From NCBI GenBank assembly GCA_040389005.1, contig JAZKAS010000022.1:1-64000 (forward strand): a stretch of DNA of 64,000 nucleotides, read 5' to 3'. The position numbers and the translations under genes were made by a program. The notes under the pieces were generated by a model that was not told the DNA's origin, did no database searches, and saw nothing but the letters and a program-made list of their open reading frames with translations. The DNA is from JAGOUN01 sp040389005. GTDB lineage: Bacteria > Pseudomonadota > Gammaproteobacteria > JAGOUN01. Every line of letters begins with the position of its first letter. The stretch's first letter is position 1. Of this stretch, positions 24,942 to 33,300 are shown in pieces.

Positions 24942-26930
24942 TTACAACTCTGGCTTTAATGCCGCAATGACAGTCTTTTCTGATGATCCCCCAAACACTC
25001 CTTGACGTGAAATATTTGTATTTTTTGCTACGGCTAATTGAGCCATACACCGACATAATCGATCATCAAAATCTTCACTTAACGAATGCAAGTCTTTCCC
25101 CAAAATCTCGAATATCTCTAATGCATTTTCTTGGCAAGCAATTTGATTAAATTGCTTTAATGTCAGCACATCTTCAAAAGATTTTCTATATCCCGCTATT
25201 TTAGTATGCATTAGAATTTCTTCATTTTTCTGACTAATACGGCCAGCCATAATATTAATCATTATTTTTGCATCTTTTGACACAAGCATGGCTGTTTCAA
25301 GGCCCATTTTATCCGACACGTCTAATAATGCATGATATCCATATGAGCCGTATGTATTGTAGAGATGCAAAAAAGCAGGATAAGTATGACTATCTAATTT
25401 AACACTACCGAGAAGATAACCCAAACTCTCTCCAAGAAGCGCTTTTGCTGCTTCATTTTGCCACTGATGAAATTGACCAAACAATTGATGAATTTCTGGT
25501 AGAGAATTTTCTATCTGGTTTTTTAGCATCATTGAATAAAATTCAATCCAATATTGCAAAACGAAAAATTTAAGTTCATCAGGCACATGCTTAAACTCGG
25601 TGATTTCAGTTCCTGTTTTTGCAATATATTTTCCTACTATAGCTTCATTTGACTGCTGCTGAGATTCAGGATTATTTAATATCAACGCAATTGCTTGTGT
25701 ATTACCTATTGGCAGCGAAGTCTCTGGATCACTCATTACCGCACCAATTAACGCATGCTGATTGTTTTTAATCAGCCTCTCAAAAAGAGGCGATGTTAAT
25801 AATATTCCACAGCATTTATATTGGTTTTTATGTGCAATTTTATTGAGGAGGCCCCATCGCTGATATTCAATAAGCACACTAGCAAGCGTGTCTCTCTCAA
25901 CCCACCCCCAACCCATTTGGCCCGCATTTAAATTAATAACTTCTGCTGACCGATCGATTTGTTCACTTAAAATTTCATAGAGATCCAGAGCCGCCAATTG
26001 GTAAGCCAGTGATGGACTATCATCTTCACCCCAGTGACCCTTTAAATCAAGGGTTTGAGGATAACGATCTATCCATATAGTTAAGATTTCATCTCCTTCT
26101 GTTTGGCACAATAACTCAAAAGCAAATGTTCTATCCCCCGCCTTGGCATTTAAATCAACTTGATATAATGCCGCAAGCTCCTCTGCTATATATCCAGATA
26201 CGCTTGTGTCAGATGAGATTGCATTATCATCAGTTAAAGCTTCCGCGAGTGTTACATAACATAAGGGATGATTTTCGTCTGTCAGGCTAATGCCAAAATC
26301 AAGGGTTGCAGTTTTTAATTTTTTTATTTGAGCAATCAAATTTTTTGCTTGCTCCATGCTCTCCTCAAAAGCTGGAAACCGGAACTGCAATAATAAAAAA
26401 GATAAAATAACCAGAGAATATTTATCAGGAAACTCTTTAAGCACTTGCTCGATACGTTTTTCTACGGACACATCTACCGTATTAGCTGCGATATAGTAAT
26501 CTAGCAATGTATCGACTATCGAATCTTCTATTTCTGCAGATATTAAATTTAATTGAGACAAAAAAGTTTCGCCCTTTTCTAAAACAGCCTTTAAATGCAA
26601 CGCAGTAACACCGCAGTTTAATTGCTCATAACGACGATCTTCTTGTAACCATTCAAACAGGGCTCGACGAGCTTCTTGATTCAAACACCTTGACATCGAG
26701 TAAAAGAGATTTGTATGTTTACAATCAGGCACTTTTTCTATGTTGGCGTGATGCTGATGAACTAAAGCCTTGAACACTTCAACATTACCAATAGAAGCCG
26801 CCCAATCAATATAACGATTACCCTGTGCGCCACCACGGCATAATGTATTCACATCGTGCCCAGGAGGGAAACAGGCGTTTAGTTGCTCAGGAGTTTTCGC
26901 GGTAGCAATATTATAGTTAAAGCCAAGCAT
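24942..26930 (-). CDS. ankyrin-repeat-containing protein, large (662 aa)
   Basis: This 662-residue protein has an ankyrin-like N-terminus (GNRYIDWAASIGNVEVFKALVHQHHANIEKV, residues about 35-66); the remaining 600 residues are helical without a recognised fold. There is no signal peptide or membrane helix. A TATAAT box lies on the minus strand at 26961-26966, 30 bases upstream of the start, in the divergent region shared with the second ankyrin gene. Ankyrin proteins are common Dot/Icm effectors in Legionellales, so a host-directed role is plausible but inferred. It ends next to the ATPase remnant. Confidence 0.7.
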   Translation of the reverse strand: MLGFNYNIATAKTPEQLNACFPPGHDVNTLCRGGAQGNRYIDWAASIGNVEVFKALVHQHHANIEKVPDCKHTNLFYSMSRCLNQEARRALFEWLQEDRRYEQLNCGVTALHLKAVLEKGETFLSQLNLISAEIEDSIVDTLLDYYIAANTVDVSVEKRIEQVLKEFPDKYSLVILSFLLLQFRFPAFEESMEQAKNLIAQIKKLKTATLDFGISLTDENHPLCYVTLAEALTDDNAISSDTSVSGYIAEELAALYQVDLNAKAGDRTFAFELLCQTEGDEILTIWIDRYPQTLDLKGHWGEDDSPSLAYQLAALDLYEILSEQIDRSAEVINLNAGQMGWGWVERDTLASVLIEYQRWGLLNKIAHKNQYKCCGILLTSPLFERLIKNNQHALIGAVMSDPETSLPIGNTQAIALILNNPESQQQSNEAIVGKYIAKTGTEITEFKHVPDELKFFVLQYWIEFYSMMLKNQIENSLPEIHQLFGQFHQWQNEAAKALLGESLGYLLGSVKLDSHTYPAFLHLYNTYGSYGYHALLDVSDKMGLETAMLVSKDAKIMINIMAGRISQKNEEILMHTKIAGYRKSFEDVLTLKQFNQIACQENALEIFEILGKDLHSLSEDFDDRLCRCMAQLAVAKNTNISRQGVFGGSSEKTVIAALKPEL

Positions 26931-26960
26931 AAAAAAATCTAAATTAGATCAATGCTAGTG

Positions 26961-26966
26961 ATTATA
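26961..26966 (-). promoter_or_regulatory. -10 box of the 662-aa ankyrin gene
   Basis: A perfect TATAAT on the minus strand, 30 bases before the ATG, with no good -35. It sits in the 205-base divergent region between the two ankyrin genes, in which I see no gene. Confidence 0.4.
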
Positions 26967-27135
26967 ATACATTATTCTAGACTTGCAGGTTAAATGTCAC
27001 AAATTATCGCCCCTGAAACGAAAAAAGCTGTCGGCAATTTTAGTGGCGGCAGCATAAAATCATTAAATATTATACAAATCCAGAGAAAAATGAGCTACAA
27101 TTGTTTATTTTTAGTACTTTAGAGATGCAAAAATA

Positions 27136-29040
27136 ATGTTCAATCAACGTAATCATGACACAACAGCCGAAACAAAAAAAAGATTGGCACAAGAAATAAG
27201 CCTATCTCTTTCCTTATACAATCATTTTCAAATTGACTTATATTTGGCAAACTTTAAAAATAGCGATGAATTTTCTGATGTCGAGCAAGACGGAATGACC
27301 GCGTTAATGTTGTTGTGCATGTCCAATTATAAACTTTCAGTTATAAAAAAATTACTCTTACAACCAGGTAATAATATTCATCTTAAAGACAAACGAGGAT
27401 TAACTGCGACTGATTATGCATGTCAGTATGGAAGCGCTGAATTAATTGATTATTTATACACTAAATATTCATTAGGGCTTTCAAAGGATAACAGAAGTGA
27501 ACTTCAGCACCGAATAGATACTAGCAACGTCAGCATTTCTTCGTCATTAGCAATCGTTTATGCAAGACATAGCTTATTTTCAAGCGCACGCCCAACAAGA
27601 GTAACAGAGCACTTCAATATAAGCTCAACATCAAGCAACTCATATGACGAAACCGGAAGAGAACTAAAAACAAGCAAAAGAAAAAGAGAAAAAACGATAG
27701 TCGAAAAAATTCAAAAAAGTCTATTCGCACATGTCTTTCCTCTTGAATTGTTTGAAGAGCTAATAAAAGCACCCCATAACAATGAAGAAGTTATGTCTTT
27801 ATTAGTTTTAGCTGCGACAACCAAAGATATTAACAACAACGAAATTTTTTTGGCCAACCTTAAAGAATTAATACATAACCCAGGTTTCACGCTTTTTTTC
27901 TATCCATGCGAATACACACCTCATGATCATTTAACATACCAGGGAAGAAATAAAGAAGGAGCCACGCTTTTAATGCATGCCGCCAACCATGGAATGGTTC
28001 AAACAACCAGATGGCTACGCTCATTAACCAAAAACACTGAAGAAATATGTGACCTCAACGGAAGAAGCGCGATGACTTGGTTGCTTAATTCTGAAACTTG
28101 TATATCAGAACCTGATACAGCATTCGAAATAATTCAAATTCTATTAGAAGAAAATTGTGTTTGGCCGGAGTTAAATACTTATTTTGAGGGACAAAACAAA
28201 AATAATCCACTCAAAAAAATAGCCGAAGCATTAAAAACTTCTTTTTTAGATGTATTAAAAATTACTAAAACATGGGAAGAGGCAAAAGAATCTAATGACC
28301 CCATTTTATTATTTAAAAGCTGTCTAACGCTAAGACAAATACATGGGGCGCATTTTGACAGTAGACAAGATGCAATAACATACCCGATTCTTGATTCTGC
28401 TTTTCAAGAAATAGAAGAAAAAATATACTGCTTATTTTATAAGCTTAGAAGAAACTTAAGCAACCAGACAAAATTACCTACCGAGAAAACTCTTAAACTT
28501 ATTAAAGAAGTTGCAGCGCATCCTCAAGCAGATATCATAATTTTATCAACCACACTTGGTAGAGGCAATAATACCTTAAAAAAATTTTTTGATTATTTAA
28601 TAGAATTAAATACACAACACCACCCTACTAAAAAGGCGAAAACAAATCATATCATCGGAGAAACTTTTCATATAAGTTGTTTTTTCAAAGCAACACATAA
28701 TTCACAAAAACAGACAAATCTCTACGATATTGCTTTAAAATATTCTTACGGAGAAGCGCTGCGCCAAAGAATTAAAAGTCACACTGATCAAAATAAAGAA
28801 TATGTTTGCGTAACAAAAGAATTTGCAGACATAATATCGCAACCGAATGAGGAAAATTACCTACACCCATGGATTAACGAATTACATACAGCCATCAAAG
28901 AAAATGAAACTCAACATATTGGAGCAGAAAATAGCTATAAAAAAACTAACCGTAGCGATGCATCCGCAGTACTTTTTAAGGCAACGCCAAATGTACCAGA
29001 ATCTAGCGGTTCAGCAAATTTTTTAAATAAATGTCAATAA
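27136..29040 (+). CDS. ankyrin-repeat protein with basic patch (634 aa)
   Basis: This is a 634-residue protein. Two ankyrin repeats lie at about 54-115 (DGMTALMLLCMSNYKLSVIKKLLLQ, then DKRGLTATDYACQYGSAELIDYL), and a further one at about 275-330 (KEGATLLMHAANHGMVQTTRWLRSL, then DLNGRSAMTWLLNSE). A strongly basic stretch TSKRKREKTIVEK near residue 183 resembles a eukaryotic nuclear localisation signal. The C-terminal half is helical. Base composition is visibly AT-richer than the housekeeping genes. There is no signal peptide. It is a candidate translocated effector by architecture; the partner gene is divergent at 26930. Confidence 0.75.
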   Translation: MFNQRNHDTTAETKKRLAQEISLSLSLYNHFQIDLYLANFKNSDEFSDVEQDGMTALMLLCMSNYKLSVIKKLLLQPGNNIHLKDKRGLTATDYACQYGSAELIDYLYTKYSLGLSKDNRSELQHRIDTSNVSISSSLAIVYARHSLFSSARPTRVTEHFNISSTSSNSYDETGRELKTSKRKREKTIVEKIQKSLFAHVFPLELFEELIKAPHNNEEVMSLLVLAATTKDINNNEIFLANLKELIHNPGFTLFFYPCEYTPHDHLTYQGRNKEGATLLMHAANHGMVQTTRWLRSLTKNTEEICDLNGRSAMTWLLNSETCISEPDTAFEIIQILLEENCVWPELNTYFEGQNKNNPLKKIAEALKTSFLDVLKITKTWEEAKESNDPILLFKSCLTLRQIHGAHFDSRQDAITYPILDSAFQEIEEKIYCLFYKLRRNLSNQTKLPTEKTLKLIKEVAAHPQADIIILSTTLGRGNNTLKKFFDYLIELNTQHHPTKKAKTNHIIGETFHISCFFKATHNSQKQTNLYDIALKYSYGEALRQRIKSHTDQNKEYVCVTKEFADIISQPNEENYLHPWINELHTAIKENETQHIGAENSYKKTNRSDASAVLFKATPNVPESSGSANFLNKCQ

Positions 29041-29057
29041 CATACAAATTTAGTATT

Positions 29058-29687
29058 TTATTTGCGATGCCGCAACAACCCAATTAGCGGCACCGCAGAA
29101 GGCACAACAATCATTGCCAACACAAACCACGAAAAATGTTCTTTGACAAACGGCATATTGCCAAACAAATAGCTAATCCATAACAGACCAATCACCCAAA
29201 AACACGAGCCGATTAAACTGACAATCGTGTATTTGATTTTATCCATCTTAACTAAACCCGCAACAAAGGGAACAAAGGTTCTTAAAATGGCGATGAAACA
29301 ACAGACAATAATCGCCGACGCACCATATTTTTCAAAAAACGCATGCGCCTTATCCAAATGACCCCGATTCAACCAACGCCAATTCGCACGATACACCCGC
29401 TCACCGAGTTTATGGCCAACCCAATAATTCAACATCATGCCCGTGAAACAAGCGATCAATAATAAAATCATCAAAGGCATAATATGAAGTTCACTATTCG
29501 CTGCCAACGCTCCCGCAGCAAATAACATCGAATCCCCCGGTAAAAACGGTGTTAAAATACACGCCATCTCAAAAAAGACAATCAGAAAAAGAATCGCATA
29601 CGACCAATAGCCGAACACATGCACCATTTGTGCCAAAAAAATATCAATATGAAGCATCATATGAATAAACTGTTGAAACCAAGCCAT
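29058..29687 (-). CDS. DedA-family membrane protein (VTT domain)
   Basis: This 209-residue inner-membrane protein has several hydrophobic helices. The DedA signature FLPGDSMLFAAGALA is near residue 48, followed by the conserved GHKLGERVYR and AHAFFEKYGASAIIVCCFIAILRTFVPFVAGL. DedA proteins are proton-coupled transporters/flippases linked to undecaprenyl-phosphate or lipid recycling and envelope homeostasis. It starts 12 bases after the rhodanese gene, forming a two-gene operon. Confidence 0.93.
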   Translation of the reverse strand: MAWFQQFIHMMLHIDIFLAQMVHVFGYWSYAILFLIVFFEMACILTPFLPGDSMLFAAGALAANSELHIMPLMILLLIACFTGMMLNYWVGHKLGERVYRANWRWLNRGHLDKAHAFFEKYGASAIIVCCFIAILRTFVPFVAGLVKMDKIKYTIVSLIGSCFWVIGLLWISYLFGNMPFVKEHFSWFVLAMIVVPSAVPLIGLLRHRK

Positions 29688-29699
29688 TTTTACCTACTT

Positions 29700-30077
29700 T
29701 TATTGTGTTAAATTTTCCATCGGTAGCCCTTGCTCAACCCAAGCCCGGCTACCGCCCGCCATGGACGCGACATGAGTATATCCCATTTTCTGCGCATTAT
29801 CCGCGGCTAATACTGAACGATATCCGCCGCTACAATAAAAAATGATGGGTGTATTTTTATCAGAGATAATTTTCTCGATATCACGCTCAAGCACGCCCCG
29901 ACTGATGCCAATCGCCCCTGGCAAAATGCCACTTTCCCATTCATGCGCTTCACGCACATCGACTAGCAAGGACGGGATATCTGCATGTAATTGCGCCCAA
30001 ACTCGATCGGGTGATATCTCTGTGACAAACTGCCGCGCCTGCTCAACGAGCTCTAAAAACCCAATTGAATGTTGCAT
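29700..30077 (-). CDS. single-domain rhodanese-like sulfurtransferase
   Basis: This 125-residue rhodanese domain has the active-site loop FYCSGGYRS with the catalytic Cys near residue 82. Upstream motifs are LLVDVREAHEWESGILPGAIGISRGVLE and the C-terminal part is AGGSRAWVEQGLP. There is no signal peptide, so it is cytosolic. It probably carries persulfide sulfur; the acceptor is unknown. AGAAGG lies eight bases before the ATG. It is the first gene of the rhodanese-DedA operon. Confidence 0.92.
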   Translation of the reverse strand: MQHSIGFLELVEQARQFVTEISPDRVWAQLHADIPSLLVDVREAHEWESGILPGAIGISRGVLERDIEKIISDKNTPIIFYCSGGYRSVLAADNAQKMGYTHVASMAGGSRAWVEQGLPMENLTQ

Positions 30078-30267
30078 AAAATGACCTTCTATTACGATTT
30101 TCCTAGTTTATCAAAAAAAACAGAACTTTTCTCTCTTTAGCGCCCCCATATTCAGCAGCCCTACAAGACCAAGTTGAGTCAATTGAGTCAATTGACTTGC
30201 TTGATTGGCATAGAGGAGTTGCAACCAGAGATTGTATCGGAAAATTTAATCGGATGGTTAAGCTTTA

Positions 30268-30273
30268 TATAAT
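30268..30273 (+). promoter_or_regulatory. -10 box upstream of the 1869-aa gene
   Basis: A perfect TATAAT lies 58 bases before the ATG at 30332. The -35 at 17 bases (TTTAAT) is poor. Further upstream (about 30174-30200) is a GAGTCAATT direct repeat overlapping the palindrome GTCAATTGAC, a possible regulator site. The 254-base intergenic region otherwise holds nothing I recognise. Confidence 0.4.
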
Positions 30274-30331
30274 ATTTCATGAGCTATACTACCCATACTA
30301 AAAAATGAACACCCCCACGTAGTAATAAGAC

Positions 30332-33300
30332 ATGCCCATCACGATTAAAAAAATATTTCATACTACGCGAGACGTAACAAAGACCACCTGGAGCAACACA
30401 CCCAGCGCGGATGTCGACTATATACGAATGATAAAGGGACAAAAACCGTTTAAATCATCCGCCATTACCCAGACAATGGTCAAACAAACTTTAATTATTG
30501 CGGAAAACATTCGAAACTACTTGGAGAATATAGTAGAAGTAAAAAAATTTGATGATTGTATAAAGCAGTTATACCAAGAAGGGTTTTCAATCTATTTCTG
30601 CAAAGGAAAAAAATTGCATCTCTATACCCATGCATTCTTAAAAAATTTGAGCGCACTCCCTAGACACAGTGACAATACGATTCACTACTCATTGACTCCA
30701 AAAGAAATAAGCGAGCAATTAAACATTTCTATAGAAGAAATTTTACAATTTGATTTCCCCGAGATTAGCTTACTCTCCTCAGGATGTGAAGGAACTTTCG
30801 ATGGCACGACATTAACCACCTGGAAGAACCAAGAAACATTACGCTCAATTAAATTAACCACGTCATCATTAACTCATATGAATGAGCTAATGAATATTTG
30901 TCCAAACATCGTTTTATTCTCTATCAACGCCAACGAGATTATCGAATTTTCTTGCAATAAAAACACCATCCAAAAGTGGATTGACTTTTTTCAAAAACAT
31001 CAACCCCCTGAAGAGATGCTAACAGCATGCTCTTCTGAAGCAACAACGCTAACATTAAACAGCAATTTTGTATGCAACAGTGATTTTCTGCTTTCAATAT
31101 TAGAAAAAGCATCTCAGATAGAAGTATTAAATTTAGATGGCTTCACACTCGACGACCTTACACTCGACGACCTTCAACCACTTAATAACGCTGATTTATC
31201 AAAACTAAAAACCCTTGGGCTGTGGTCTTCTTCCTTTTCCGGTGATTTTACCGCGGCGATATTAGCAAAAACATCTCAATTGGAAGCATTAATGGCATAT
31301 GATTGTAACATTCTTGAAGATATTCAATTACCTGATCACGTTGATTTATCGAAATTAAAAATCCTTGATTTATCGGAATTTTCTGTTTCCAGCGATTTTG
31401 TCGAAGCGATATTAGCAAAAACATCTGAATTGGAAATTTTAGCATTAACCTTTTGTAGTACTCTCACAGATATTCAATTATCGGATCACGTTGACTTATC
31501 GAAACTAAAAATCCTTAATTTATCCGGCTCTTCTGTTTCCAGTGATTTTGTCGCAACGATATTAGCAAAAGCACCTCAACTAGAAACATTAAATTTAAGC
31601 CGTTGTCGAACTCTTGAAGAGCTTGAATTATCTGATCACGCTGACTTATCGAAACTAAAAATTCTTGATTTATCCTGCTCTTATGTTTCCAGTGATTTTG
31701 TCGCAGCGATATTAGCAAAAACACCTCAACTAGAAACATTAAATTTAAACCGTTGTCAAAATCTTGAAGAGCTTGAATTGTCTGATCACGCTGATTTATC
31801 GAAACTAAAAATCGTTGATTTATCTGGCTCTTCTGTTTCCAGTGATTTTGTCGCGGCGATATTGGCAAAATCATCCCATTTGGAAGAATTATGTTTATTG
31901 TCTTGTAAGAATCTAACAGAAGAAGATATTGAAGACTTTCGCCAAGAACAAAAACAACTTTCAATATCATTTCAACTTTATAAAGAAAACGAAATAACAT
32001 CGCATCAAAAATCCTCTACAACACAACAAAAAAGTATCGACGCCGATACACGCCCATCAAATCAAACTTTACGAACCGACCGTGTTTTTATGGGAATGTC
32101 TCGCGCACCAGAACCGCGCGAACTGCGTTATGAGGTTTTTGATAATTTGCAACTTAACACCAAACCAGATATTAACGCGCCTTTTTTGTTAAATCATTCT
32201 GCTTTGATGAGCTTTTTTGCAATAACACCTATTCAAGCACAGAGACCCTTATTGTTGGACTATCAAATGACCAATGATCATTATTATTTTGGTCGCAAAA
32301 AATTGCGCTTAACGAGCGAATGGCAAGCCCTTCCTTCAATCTTTCCCAATGAGGTATTACTGTATTTTTATCTTTCTTCTCCTGCAGACGTTGAGTTTAT
32401 AAGGTCAACCAATACTGATTTACAGTACATTCGCTTAAAAGGTTCGCAGCCACCCCAAAATAATACCATTGAATTATTTTTGGGGGGCGAAAAAGCAAAA
32501 TTATCTTGGACCGAGTTGCCCACAGAAGTTCGCAGCCTCATTAAATTTTGTCGAAATTTTAAAGCAGGTGCTTTACGAAATATTGACGAAACATCCAGCG
32601 CACAACAATACATGAGTGCTTTAATCACTCAAAAACTTGGAGCGTGCCGGCATCGCAGTGTTGTGTTCAAATACCTGATGCAACAAAATCATCCGAATAT
32701 ACCCGTACGCTTGGTTGCAAATGATATCCACATGTATGCTGAAGTGTTTTATCAGCAACAATGGATTCCCTGCGATTTCGGCGGCTATCCTGCAAAGATA
32801 AAAATACGAGAAAAATTGTCAGAGCGTGTTACTCAAAACTCAGAACAAAAAACTCAGACAAAAGAAATCACTAAAAAACTACCGCCACATTATTTTATTA
32901 AGCGCGAATCATCGATGGTCATTAAAAAAAGTGCCGCAGAGATTTTAACTCATTCCGGCACAACATGCGTACATACTTCAAATGGTGAAGACACTCGGCT
33001 GGCTTTACAAAAAACTGCCCATACGCTTGGCCAAACCCCTTATTTTATTGACTCACCCGATGTTTTACGCTGCGCGGGGCCTTACATCCAGCGAGACGCG
33101 GCAAACAACACACTAGGGCATATTGTTAAAGATCCTGGCGGACCTCTATATGAATTTTTTACGAGTGACGCGCCCCATAAAGTGCTCATCATTGATTACA
33201 GTCAATTCACCCCCGCAGAAATCGTCGCCACAAACGCGGTGTTAGACAACCCACCACGCGTTGATGGCATATGGCCTTCTTCCCACATCCACGTGATTGC

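Noticed and set aside
26931..27135. A small gene in the divergent ankyrin region
   Set aside because: Only short frames without ribosome binding sites or recognisable peptides; a -10 box was the only supportable feature.
31187..31936. The regular 150-bp repeats as a CRISPR or non-coding satellite
   Set aside because: The units are in frame inside a long ORF, encode LRR consensus, and have no repeat-spacer structure. The open frame on the opposite strand (31515-32000) is a mirror of this periodicity.
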